Assembly: GCA_934757945.1 (NCBI GenBank) | Contig: CAKVLT010000037.1 | Span: 1-16,150, forward strand | Reading direction: 5' to 3' | Length of the DNA: 16,150 nucleotides | Origin: an uncultured Bulleidia sp. | Lineage (GTDB): Bacteria; Bacillota_I; Bacilli_A; Erysipelotrichales; Erysipelotrichaceae | Shown here: positions 1 through 7,312 of the stretch, piece by piece | Layout: every line of letters begins with the position of its first letter | How positions within the stretch are numbered: the first letter of the stretch is position 1 | The notes under the pieces: model-generated | Seen by the model: only the letters and a program-made list of their open reading frames with translations | The model's database searches: none | What the model was told of the DNA's origin: nothing | Made by a program: the position numbers and the translations under genes

Positions 1-95
1 GTATTTCCTTCTTGCAATAACTGTAAAGTACTCTTTACCTGTTCCAGGCCAACCTGTAACTCTTTGGCTATGGTCTGCACGATTTCTTCATTCAT
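1..95 (-). CDS. tex: Tex-family S1 RNA-binding protein, N-terminal fragment
   Basis: Only the first 31 codons are inside the window; the gene continues off the left edge. The peptide begins MNEEIVQTIAKEL and ends QLLQEGNT, which matches the start of the Tex (YhgF) family, where an N-terminal helical region carries a conserved 'LLxEGNTxPFIARYRKE' motif. Tex proteins are cytoplasmic nucleic-acid-binding proteins of about 700-780 residues with a C-terminal S1 domain, linked to transcription and RNA metabolism. The start is set by an AAGGAG ribosome binding site at 105-110, nine bases before the ATG. The gene diverges from the SPFH gene at 308. Identification rests on a short N-terminal motif, so it is good but not certain. 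Confidence 0.8.
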   Translation of the reverse strand, partial: MNEEIVQTIAKELQVGLEQVKSTLQLLQEGN

Positions 96-122
96 AGTTT
101 CATACTCCTTTGCAACATATCT

Positions 123-131
123 ATTCTAACA
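123..131 (-). promoter_or_regulatory. Probable extended -10 promoter element for tex
   Basis: Reading on the minus strand, TGTTAGAAT forms an extended -10 element (TG, one base, then TAGAAT) about 27 bases upstream of the tex start codon. No convincing -35 hexamer lies 16-18 bases further upstream, which is tolerable for an extended -10 promoter. Inference from sequence only. Confidence 0.4.
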
Positions 132-253
132 CAAGACTACCCTGTAAGAGATGTGTGAATGAATTTTCACAATTTATCCTTCTTTTTTTACATACCGATT
201 TCACAATTATTTTGATTGTACATTTGCCTTCTTTCGTCAATACTATAAGTACA

Positions 254-271
254 GATGAAAGACGTTTCATC
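254..271. promoter_or_regulatory. Short inverted repeat in the leader of the SPFH gene
   Basis: GATGAAA, four spacer bases GACG, then TTTCATC form a perfect 7-bp dyad 36 bases upstream of the SPFH start codon. A TACTAT or TATAAG -10-like sequence lies just before it at 241-249, so the dyad would fall at or just after the transcription start. It could be an operator or a small 5' hairpin. No known regulator motif was recognised. The rest of the 96-307 gap holds two copies of TTTCACAATT (165-174 and 199-208) and nothing else that can be named. Confidence 0.3.
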
Positions 272-307
272 GTTGTTTCTTTGTAGTACAAGGGAAGAGG
301 AGGAACT

Positions 308-1225
308 ATGTTATTTATTCTTATACTTATCGTACTTATTTTATGTATTCTGGCAATGTGCATCAACATCGTGCCACAGGGAAGTGCCTATGTGATTGAA
401 CGTTTAGGTAAATATTACACCACATGGAATCCTGGCATTAACTTTAAAGTACCGCTGATTGACAGAGTCGCAAGAAGAGTTCTCATGAAAGAACAGGTTG
501 CTGACTTTGCCCCACAGCCTGTCATCACCAAGGATAATGTCACCATGCAGATAGACTCTGTTGTCTATTTCAGAATTGCTGATCCAAAACTGTATGCCTA
601 TGGTGTCGAAAATCCAATCATGGCCATGGAAAATCTTACAGCTACCACTTTAAGAAATATTATCGGTGATATGGAACTCGATGCCACTTTAACAAGCAGA
701 GAATCCATCAACTCCCAGATGTTATCCACGATTGATACAGCCACAGACCCATGGGGTATTAAAGTAACCCGTGTAGAGCTGAAAAACATTCAGCCACCTG
801 CAGCTATTCGTGAAGCTATGGAAAAACAGATGAAGGCTGAACGTGAAAAAAGAGCTGCCATTCTTACTGCGGAAGGTGAAAAACAATCCATGATCTTACA
901 GGCACAGGGTAATAAAGAATCCGCAGTCCTTAACGCCGAAGCAGAAAAGCAGGCTACTATCTTAAGAGCAGAAGCAGATAAACAGAAAGCCATTTTAGAT
1001 GCCGAAGGTAAAGCCGATGCCATCCTTAAGGTACAGCAGGCAACAGCACAGGGTTTACAGATGATTAAAGATGTTTCCCCAAGCGACGCAGTCATCAAGT
1101 TAAAGTCTCTCGAAGCTTTTGGTAAAGCTGCAGACGGTCAGGCCACAAAGATTATCATTCCTAGTGAAATCGCCTCTCTTGCAGGTCTTGCCGAAGGTTT
1201 AAAACAGATCAGCAGTGAGAAATAA
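308..1225 (+). CDS. SPFH/stomatin-prohibitin family membrane protein
   Basis: A 305-residue stomatin-like protein. Residues 2-20 form one hydrophobic N-terminal membrane anchor. The sequence IVPQGSAYVIERLGKY and the following segment to about residue 190 match the SPFH (Band 7) domain. Residues 165-260 are a long Ala/Glu/Lys/Gln-rich heptad region (repeated AEAEKQ, AEGEK and AEADKQ), the coiled coil on which these proteins oligomerise. Such proteins form large membrane-associated rings that organise lipid microdomains and protect or scaffold membrane proteases. The start has a strong AGAGGAGG ribosome binding site at 296-303. Two bases after the stop a small membrane protein begins (1228), so the two are co-translated. 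In many bacteria that second position holds an NfeD protein; here it does not. The family is certain; the specific role is inferred. Confidence 0.93.
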   Translation: MLFILILIVLILCILAMCINIVPQGSAYVIERLGKYYTTWNPGINFKVPLIDRVARRVLMKEQVADFAPQPVITKDNVTMQIDSVVYFRIADPKLYAYGVENPIMAMENLTATTLRNIIGDMELDATLTSRESINSQMLSTIDTATDPWGIKVTRVELKNIQPPAAIREAMEKQMKAEREKRAAILTAEGEKQSMILQAQGNKESAVLNAEAEKQATILRAEADKQKAILDAEGKADAILKVQQATAQGLQMIKDVSPSDAVIKLKSLEAFGKAADGQATKIIIPSEIASLAGLAEGLKQISSEK

Positions 1226-1227
1226 TC

Positions 1228-1506
1228 ATGTTTTTCGATCTAATATTCTTTGTCATCTTCACTGTGATTATCTCCACGGCTGTCGTTGGCGCTGGTTTAT
1301 CTGGAAAGACTGTCAGAAAAACCTATGGTACAAAGTCATCCGACGGACATTATGTACCAAAATCACAGGATATGACCTGCCGAAAATACGGGCACAGACA
1401 TGAAATAGAATCTACTCCAAGATATATCGTTCATGAAGATCCGGAAACAGGGTATGTCATTCTGAACGGCATCAAACGTAAAATTTCAGACTGTAAAAAT
1501 CTATAA
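1228..1506 (+). CDS. Small membrane-anchored protein of unknown function, coupled to SPFH gene
   Basis: A 92-residue protein I do not recognise as a named family. Residues 2-24 are one hydrophobic membrane segment. The rest is a short soluble tail, which contains TCRKYGHRH (Cys51, His56, His58), YIVHEDPETGYVILNG (His69) and a final SDCKNL (Cys89). The spaced Cys and His residues suggest, but do not prove, metal or disulfide chemistry. The gene starts two bases after the SPFH stop codon with only a weak ribosome binding site inside the SPFH gene end, so translation is probably coupled. It sits where an NfeD partner is usually found, but it has no OB-fold-like NfeD domain and is too short. It is probably a partner or regulator of the SPFH complex. 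Coding status is supported by tight spacing and the following terminator. Confidence 0.7.
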   Translation: MFFDLIFFVIFTVIISTAVVGAGLSGKTVRKTYGTKSSDGHYVPKSQDMTCRKYGHRHEIESTPRYIVHEDPETGYVILNGIKRKISDCKNL

Positions 1507-1513
1507 GAAAAAG

Positions 1514-1543
1514 AGGTGTTGTCTCTACCTTGAGACAGCACCT
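1514..1543. terminator. Bidirectional intrinsic terminator
   Basis: AGGTGTTGTCTC, a six-base loop, then GAGACAGCACCT form a 12-bp stem with one G-U pair. On the plus strand it is followed by a T-rich run (TTCTTCT), ending the SPFH operon. On the minus strand it is followed by CTTTTTCTTA, ending the GGDEF gene, whose last codons and TAG stop (1525-1527) lie inside the hairpin. Confidence 0.85.
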
Positions 1544-3390
1544 TTCTTCTGCTTCTTTAACGCATACATTCTTGCGTCTGCTTTTTCTATTGCTTTATCC
1601 AGAGGAAGCTTTTCTTTTTGTTCAATGCACACCTCTCCTATAGAAAAGGACATTTCAAATACACTTCCATCCGGCATGGTAACTGTGTGTTTCTGATTAT
1701 GTAAATGCATATCTTCATTAGAAACAGGCAGAATTGCCAGAAATTCATCACCGCCATATCTCATGATAAATCTGTCTTTACCAAGCGTTTCTTTCAGTTT
1801 CTTTGCCGTGATACGGATAGCTTCATCACCATACTCATGCCCATAGGAATCATTAATCTGTTTCATATTATCAATATCCGCAAAAATCAGATACACCTTT
1901 CCGTTTTTCTGTAACAGAGTATAGTATTCCTGTTTTCCATATTTATCCATGCCAAACCTGTTATAACATCCTGTTAACTGATCACGTATATACAGCTCAT
2001 CCAGTTTTTTATTGATGAGGGCCATCAAAGCTTTTTTACGCATATTCTCAAAAGCATTTTCCAAAAGAGAAAGATATACGGACATAAACCCGTAAGATGC
2101 TCCATCAGGAATACCAAGAGTCACCACAAACCCGATAACCGTAGACCCATAATGCAGCGGATATACCATGTAAAGAGCATTGTGTCGTGCAACAATGGAT
2201 GGAAGTACATCGGTTGTGGAATAGGTTGTATAAAAATGTGTGTAGGTATCCGGATGTAACCCCTGTACACCGCTTACCGCCAGTAAATGTGACTTTTCAG
2301 AATAATGAGAGACATTGTCCGGATTTTCAAAATTGACAAAATATCCGGAATCCAGCGCAACAAACACTTCCGGAAGTCCAAAACATGCGCCAAAGTCCTC
2401 CAGCACATTACCTATTTCTAATATAGAATTACATGCAAGCAGCTTTGGTTCAAAGTGTGAATGAATTATGTGAAAATCATGCACACTCTTATTCACATCC
2501 AGAAATCTCACTCTGAAATCTTCATCATTATCTCCTGCGGCATATCCTGAACTTGCCTGAAGGATGATTTTATACGGAGAAAAGACTTTAACAGGCACCT
2601 GTCTGCCTTCTATCTTATCCATCAAGGATTCTACCGCAAGATACCCGATATGTTCATAATCTCTGTCAATACTGGTAATGCGTGGCGAGTAGGCATACGC
2701 AAGTTCCTGATTATCAAATCCTGTCACAAGAACATCTTCCGGAACACAGATATGATGTTTTGCCAGTTCATTAATCACACCTCTTGCATTGTTATCATTG
2801 GCACACACAAAACAATCCGGCAATTTCTTTCCAGATTCCAGATACATTCTGCACTCTTTTTCTCCGTTTTCTGTCTGCCAGCCTTCCCCGTAACATCCCA
2901 GATTTTCTATTTTATATTTTTCGCAGGCCACAAGATATGCCTTTTTACGTGTCTGTGCTTCCAGACTCTTAGGATACCCACACAGAAATACTGTTTTTCT
3001 GACATGCTGTTGTGTATACAGATGTTCCATCAATTCCATGATCGCACTGAAGTTATCCGTTCCGATTTCAGTGGCATGTGCCAGAGGATAATTGATGGAA
3101 ACTACAGGAATAGATAATCTCTGTGCTTCATCCACAATACGCTGTCTTTCCTCCTGTGGCCAGGAACGATTTCCCTGAATCAGCACGCCGTCATATTTTG
3201 AAAGATCCGGCATATGCAGAATCTCCAATGCTGAAGTTTCCACTTCCTGGTCAAGATACTTTGCCACAGCATTAAATACTGTCAGCTCAACATCTTTACG
3301 ACTTTCAATATATTTCTTCATGCCGGATATCTGCGTAATCAGATGTTCATAACTCCATTCAAATGTTAAACAAATAAGATGATAAGACAT
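1525..3390 (-). CDS. LacI-type ligand-binding domain fused to GGDEF diguanylate cyclase
   Basis: A 621-residue soluble protein. Residues 1-280 match the periplasmic-binding-protein-like sensor core of LacI/GalR regulators (for example PDCFVCANDNNARGVINEL and VLVTGFDNQELAYAY), but there is no N-terminal helix-turn-helix and no signal peptide, so it should bind its ligand in the cytoplasm. Residues about 290-455 look like a GAF-type sensor region. The DQLTGCYNR motif opens a GGDEF domain whose active-site loop is RYGGDEF (GGDEF at 546-550), so it should make cyclic di-GMP from two GTP. The RxxD inhibitory site expected five residues before GGDEF is absent. Transcribed alone from a strong promoter at 3415-3443. 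Its ribosome binding site is weak (AAGAAG). Likely a sugar- or metabolite-responsive cyclase; the ligand is unknown. Confidence 0.9.
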   Translation of the reverse strand: MSYHLICLTFEWSYEHLITQISGMKKYIESRKDVELTVFNAVAKYLDQEVETSALEILHMPDLSKYDGVLIQGNRSWPQEERQRIVDEAQRLSIPVVSINYPLAHATEIGTDNFSAIMELMEHLYTQQHVRKTVFLCGYPKSLEAQTRKKAYLVACEKYKIENLGCYGEGWQTENGEKECRMYLESGKKLPDCFVCANDNNARGVINELAKHHICVPEDVLVTGFDNQELAYAYSPRITSIDRDYEHIGYLAVESLMDKIEGRQVPVKVFSPYKIILQASSGYAAGDNDEDFRVRFLDVNKSVHDFHIIHSHFEPKLLACNSILEIGNVLEDFGACFGLPEVFVALDSGYFVNFENPDNVSHYSEKSHLLAVSGVQGLHPDTYTHFYTTYSTTDVLPSIVARHNALYMVYPLHYGSTVIGFVVTLGIPDGASYGFMSVYLSLLENAFENMRKKALMALINKKLDELYIRDQLTGCYNRFGMDKYGKQEYYTLLQKNGKVYLIFADIDNMKQINDSYGHEYGDEAIRITAKKLKETLGKDRFIMRYGGDEFLAILPVSNEDMHLHNQKHTVTMPDGSVFEMSFSIGEVCIEQKEKLPLDKAIEKADARMYALKKQKKGAVSR

Positions 3391-3414
3391 AGGTTCACTT
3401 CTTTCTGTATCCTC

Positions 3415-3443
3415 AGTATATCACGGTTAGAAACCGGTTACAA
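3415..3443 (-). promoter_or_regulatory. Promoter of the GGDEF gene with internal dyad
   Basis: On the minus strand, -35 TTGTAA (3438-3443), a 17-base spacer and -10 TATACT (3415-3420) preceded by TGA form a strong extended -10 promoter. The spacer contains a dyad, CGGTT-AGA-AACCG (3424-3436), and an overlapping palindrome AACCGGTT (3432-3439), which could be a repressor site. Seen directly; regulation is inferred. Confidence 0.65.
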
Positions 3444-3474
3444 AAATTTAGCAGTTTTCTTCATGTAGTTGCAG

Positions 3475-3503
3475 TACAATAAAAGTTGTATATACAACTT
3501 TTA
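3475..3503 (+). promoter_or_regulatory. -10 box and 24-bp perfect palindromic operator of the MarR-ABC operon
   Basis: A TACAAT -10 box at 3475-3480 runs into a perfect 24-base palindrome at 3480-3503, whose core is GTTGTATATACAAC with AAAA/TTTT arms. The ribosome binding site AAGGAG begins on its last base (3503-3508). MarR-family repressors bind such AT-rich palindromes as dimers. The position over the transcription start and ribosome binding site fits autorepression by the MarR protein encoded next. The -35 is poor. Operator assignment is inference from symmetry and position. Confidence 0.7.
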
Positions 3504-3516
3504 AGGAGATACGTAT

Positions 3517-3975
3517 ATGATCGATCCAAGAGAAATGATGAAAATAGCACGTGAAACGCAGAAACTTCACCTGCTCGTCTTAAAAGATACCAACATCGGT
3601 TCTTCAGAACTGGATGTCATCCACTATATCCGCCATCACCCCGGTGCAAGTCAGAATGAAGTAGTAGAAGGACTGCACAGCGAAAAAGGGGCCATTGCAA
3701 GAAGAGTACTGTCACTGCAGAAAAAGGGATATCTTGAAAGGAAAACAGACAGTCATGATAAACGCAGGCATCTTTTATATCCTACTGAAAAAGCACAGTC
3801 TCTTAAGCACTCCAAAACAGAAACAGAATCCATCTTTTATGCATGGTTGCTGGAAGATCTAAGAGAAGAAGAAAAACAGACATTTCTAAAAACACTGGAT
3901 ACATTGTACAGAAAAAGCAAAAAAGAAAGCAGAACAGGGTTTCCTCATATTCTGGAAAGGTTGAAAAAAGTATGA
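3517..3975 (+). CDS. MarR-family transcriptional repressor
   Basis: A 152-residue winged-helix regulator. Residues 27-100 hold the MarR core: GSSELDVIHYIRHHPGASQNEVVEGL (helices before and into the helix-turn-helix), EKGAIARRVLSLQKKGYLERKTDSHDKRRHLLYPTEKA (recognition helix and the wing, with the family's typical DxR/DKR wing residues). The flanking helices form the dimer interface. It is the first gene of a three-gene operon and overlaps the next by four bases (ATGA). It probably represses its own operon at the palindrome just upstream and is released by a small molecule that the downstream ABC exporter expels. The ATG has an AAGGAG ribosome binding site eight bases upstream. Confidence 0.92.
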   Translation: MIDPREMMKIARETQKLHLLVLKDTNIGSSELDVIHYIRHHPGASQNEVVEGLHSEKGAIARRVLSLQKKGYLERKTDSHDKRRHLLYPTEKAQSLKHSKTETESIFYAWLLEDLREEEKQTFLKTLDTLYRKSKKESRTGFPHILERLKKV

Positions 3976-5645
3976 AAAAGCCATCCGTTCTTCACTATTT
4001 CAAGCTGGAATGGAAAACCCTGAGTATTGTGACCATTACCGGTCTAATCTATAACCTGGGTCTTTTAGCAGGCCCCTACTTTGAAGGCCTTCTTGCACAA
4101 AGTATTTATGACTACTCTTCAGGCACTATCTTCTTTAAAGAGGTGCTGCATATTGTCATCACCTACATTCTTGTCATCACCTCTGTACAGTTTGCAAGAT
4201 TTTTAAAAAGAAATTATGTACGCATCTTCGCCAACAATACCAACAAGCGTTTCAAACAGACCATATATCACAATATCCTCTGCACACCCCTGCAACATGT
4301 TGAGCAGGAAGGTACTGGCACCCTGTTAACCAAAGCTGTCTATGATGCGGATGACTGCAGTGAAGGTATGCGTAAATTTACTACAGAACTGTTTGATACC
4401 TGCATTGCCTTACTTGCGTATACCGGCATGTTACTGGGATATGATGTAAAGCTTACTCTTTTGTGTCTGGTATCTGTTCCTGTCTCCTACATTCTTGCAG
4501 AAAAGATGAAAGGCACTGTTCAAAAAGCCAATACTCATCTGAAACAGATTACCGCTTCCTTAAACGAAGAAACTCTGGACAGAGCAGAAAATGCCTTGAT
4601 GTACAGAGTATATGGTGTCAGCGAAATACGTACACAGGACTATGAAAGAACACTGTGTCAGTATGAAAAAGCTTCTTTGCAGGCAAACATTCCCTTTATG
4701 GCATTACCACCTCTTTATCAGACCATTGCCCTGATTGGCATATTCCCTATCCTGTATTTCGGATCAAAAAACGTAGTACAGGGCACATGGAATATCGCCG
4801 CTTTCACCACTTATCTTGCCTGTTTTATCAAACTGTCCGTCAAATCCAGTAAATCCGCAAAATTATTCAATGCAGTACATAAAGCACAGGTTTCATGGAA
4901 ACGTGTTTCCCCCTATCTTACAGAAACCACGCCAGACGAAAAAACATATATACCTTGTAACACTCTGGAAGTACAGCATCTTTCTTTCCATTATCCAGAA
5001 ACAGAATATCTGTTCAAAGATATTTCCTTTCATATGCATGCAGGAGAGATTACTGGAGTAACCGGCAAAGTGGCCTGCGGGAAAACCACCCTCGGCAAGC
5101 TGTTTCTTCACCTGCAGGACTATGAAGGTACTATCTCTGTCCCACCTGCAAATATCACCTATCTTGGCCATGACTTCCAGTTACTTAATGACACTGTATA
5201 TAACAACATTGCTTTAGGTAAAAATATGGATATTCTTCCTTATTTAAAAATGGTATGCATAGATAAAGAAGTAGAAGACATGGAACAGGGAATACACACA
5301 AGATTAGGCAATGACGGTATACGTTTATCCAAAGGCCAGGCACAGCGTATTGCCCTTGCAAGAACTCTGGCACATGCCAAAGATCTGCTGGTGCTGGATG
5401 ACCCTTTCTCCGCTTTAGATTCCACCACTGAAAAACAGGTATTCTTCCATTTGAAAGACTATTGTAAAGACAAAATGGTACTGTTAATTTCTCATAGACT
5501 TGCCATGTTTGCTCAGACAGATCAGGTGATTTATCTGAATGATCAGATGGTCCTGGTGTCTGATCATTCCACTCTGCTGTCTCATTCAGCGTCTTATAAA
5601 GCACTTGTAGAAAAAGGAGAAAGTCATGATCTTAGCCACATGTAA
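3972..5645 (+). CDS. ABC half-exporter with degenerate Walker B (heterodimer subunit 1)
   Basis: A 557-residue fused permease-ATPase. Residues about 15-290 form the six-helix exporter membrane domain; residues 330-557 form the nucleotide-binding domain with Walker A GKVACGKT (365-372), signature LSKGQ (452-456), Walker B LLVLDD (472-477) and switch His508. The catalytic Glu after Walker B is replaced by Asp477, the hallmark of the degenerate-site subunit in heterodimeric exporters such as BmrC and TM287. The start chosen is the ATG overlapping the MarR stop (ATGA, 3972-3975), preceded by GGAAAGG; the frame stays open 43 codons further upstream, but that part lies inside the MarR gene and does not resemble the family. 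It overlaps the next gene by 20 bases. Its partner is that gene's product; a drug or peptide exporter is likely, substrate unknown. Confidence 0.92.
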   Translation: MKKPSVLHYFKLEWKTLSIVTITGLIYNLGLLAGPYFEGLLAQSIYDYSSGTIFFKEVLHIVITYILVITSVQFARFLKRNYVRIFANNTNKRFKQTIYHNILCTPLQHVEQEGTGTLLTKAVYDADDCSEGMRKFTTELFDTCIALLAYTGMLLGYDVKLTLLCLVSVPVSYILAEKMKGTVQKANTHLKQITASLNEETLDRAENALMYRVYGVSEIRTQDYERTLCQYEKASLQANIPFMALPPLYQTIALIGIFPILYFGSKNVVQGTWNIAAFTTYLACFIKLSVKSSKSAKLFNAVHKAQVSWKRVSPYLTETTPDEKTYIPCNTLEVQHLSFHYPETEYLFKDISFHMHAGEITGVTGKVACGKTTLGKLFLHLQDYEGTISVPPANITYLGHDFQLLNDTVYNNIALGKNMDILPYLKMVCIDKEVEDMEQGIHTRLGNDGIRLSKGQAQRIALARTLAHAKDLLVLDDPFSALDSTTEKQVFFHLKDYCKDKMVLLISHRLAMFAQTDQVIYLNDQMVLVSDHSTLLSHSASYKALVEKGESHDLSHM

Positions 5646-7269
5646 AAAAGTTGTGCGGACACATTGGTTACTGACTGCCGGAATGATTTTATCTATTGTA
5701 GGATCCATTGTTTTAGCCGTTTTACCACCAATCCTTCTTGCAAGGATTGTGGATACCTTATCTTTATCAAAGACCATTTCTGTTTCTGTAATGCTCCTTT
5801 ACTTTTTCCTGTTTCTTCTCGAAAATGTATGTATTTCCCTCAGAGACAGTCTGCTAATTGTCTTTGGACAGAAAATGAGTCATACACTCAGAAGTACCAT
5901 GATGCACTTTTATATCACACTGGATGCGGACACTTTAAACAAACAGTCTCCTGGATCTGTGGTGTCCGGATTTATGTCAGATATTGATGCCCTGGAAGAA
6001 CTGTTTACCTCCGGTATCGTTTCCTTATTTGTTGATGCCTGCACTTTATTCAGCATCCTGGTCATCATGTTTCAAAAAGCCTTCGGAGCCTTTCTTGTAT
6101 TACTTATTGTCCTTCCTCTTATTTATCTTTTTACAAGAGCTGTTCAGAAAGCAATGTTAAAAAATGAAATCAAAAACAGAAATGCCATTGCAAGAACCAA
6201 CGCTTTATTACCTGAAACTGTACATAACCTGCTTATGATACAGAATCTGGATGCACAGCCATACATGGAAAGCCTCTACGACAATACAATTACAGACAGT
6301 TATACAGCCTTACAGAAAACCAATTTCTTTGACGCTGTCTACTCTCCAGTCATTTTAATTACCAATGCCATAGTCATCGGAATAGTCATTCTGTTATGTG
6401 CAAATCCAACTGTCCACCTTTCTGTTTTCAAAATGAGTGCAGGGACAGCATTGATGTGCATGCAATACATCTCAAAAGTCTTTGGGCCTGTTGAAAGTAT
6501 CGGTATGGAAATCCAGACTATCCAGTCTTCTTTGGCAAGTATTCATCGCATCCATCAATTCTTTACCCAGCCCTCTCACACAACACAATACAAAAAGGAC
6601 ATGCACACAGGAAATTCTGTCATTTCCATAAAAAATGTCACTTTTGGCTATGTTGAAGACACAGAAGTACTGCATGATTTTTCTTTGGAGATACAGAAAG
6701 GAGAACAAGTCACTTTACAGGGAAGAACAGGTGCGGGTAAGTCCACTCTTTTCAAACTGATACTGGGGCTGTATACTCCAGACAATGGTACAGTACAGGT
6801 ATTTCAACAAGACCCTGTGACCATTCCCCCTTTACAAAGAAGAGAAATTTTTGGCTATGTAGAACAGTCTTTTCGTCCTGTAAAAGGTACTTTACTGGAT
6901 CAGATTACTTTATTTGATTCAACCATTTCCATCGAGCAGGTCGAGAAAGCCTGTACTCTTGCAGGCATAGAAAAAACCATCACTTCTCTTCCTCAGCAAT
7001 TTCATACTCCCTGCAGTCCTGAAATCTTATCTCAGGGACAATGGCAGTTAGTATCTATCGCAAGAGCCATTGTTAAAGATCCCCCATTACTGTTGTTAGA
7101 TGAAATTACCGCAAGTCTTGACAGTTCCACAGAACACCAGGTGTTACTGGCTTTACAAAACGCCATGAAAAACAGAACTGTACTGTCTATCTCTCACAGA
7201 ACCACTGCCATCACAGGAAGAGTGGTAGAAATCCTGCCCATAAAAGCCACTTCTCAGGCACAAAAATAG
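5626..7269 (+). CDS. ABC half-exporter with catalytic Walker B Glu (heterodimer subunit 2)
   Basis: A 547-residue fused permease-ATPase. Residues about 12-285 are the membrane domain with six helices; residues 330-547 are the ATPase, with Walker A GRTGAGKS (366-373), signature LSQGQ (468-472), Walker B LLLLDE (488-493, catalytic Glu493) and switch His524. The first subunit supplies LSKGQ to the canonical site that uses this Glu, while this subunit's LSQGQ faces the Asp-containing degenerate site. The two therefore form one asymmetric heterodimer. The start codon lies 20 bases before the end of the previous gene, with AAAGGAGA as ribosome binding site. No terminator was seen before the next gene 43 bases on, so read-through into the ATP-grasp/nucleotidyltransferase pair is possible. 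Confidence 0.92.
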   Translation: MILATCKKVVRTHWLLTAGMILSIVGSIVLAVLPPILLARIVDTLSLSKTISVSVMLLYFFLFLLENVCISLRDSLLIVFGQKMSHTLRSTMMHFYITLDADTLNKQSPGSVVSGFMSDIDALEELFTSGIVSLFVDACTLFSILVIMFQKAFGAFLVLLIVLPLIYLFTRAVQKAMLKNEIKNRNAIARTNALLPETVHNLLMIQNLDAQPYMESLYDNTITDSYTALQKTNFFDAVYSPVILITNAIVIGIVILLCANPTVHLSVFKMSAGTALMCMQYISKVFGPVESIGMEIQTIQSSLASIHRIHQFFTQPSHTTQYKKDMHTGNSVISIKNVTFGYVEDTEVLHDFSLEIQKGEQVTLQGRTGAGKSTLFKLILGLYTPDNGTVQVFQQDPVTIPPLQRREIFGYVEQSFRPVKGTLLDQITLFDSTISIEQVEKACTLAGIEKTITSLPQQFHTPCSPEILSQGQWQLVSIARAIVKDPPLLLLDEITASLDSSTEHQVLLALQNAMKNRTVLSISHRTTAITGRVVEILPIKATSQAQK

Positions 7270-7312
7270 CACCCCAACTTTCCTATACTTTCTTTGTAAC
7301 AAGGAGAACAAT

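Noticed and set aside
151..174. Rex-like operator (TTGTGA...TCACAA) upstream of tex
   Set aside because: The half-sites are GTGTGA and TCACAA with an eight-base spacer in place of the usual six, and one half is imperfect; too weak to claim.
790..1098. Minus-strand 102-codon frame in the SPFH gene
   Set aside because: It is antisense to the Ala/Glu/Lys-rich coiled coil, where codon bias opens the opposite frame; no start signal.
1228..1506. NfeD homologue
   Set aside because: Too short, with one membrane helix and no NfeD OB-fold pattern; only its position is NfeD-like.
2650..3117. A 155-codon plus-strand open frame inside the GGDEF gene
   Set aside because: It is antisense to a clear conserved domain, has no ribosome binding site, and its peptide has no recognisable features.
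1525..3390. LacI-family DNA-binding repressor
   Set aside because: The protein begins directly with the ligand-binding core; the N-terminal helix-turn-helix is absent and a GGDEF domain follows.
3843..3971. A 43-codon N-terminal extension of the first ABC subunit
   Set aside because: It is a shadow of the MarR gene; the ATGA overlap start at 3972 matches the usual N-terminus and spacing.
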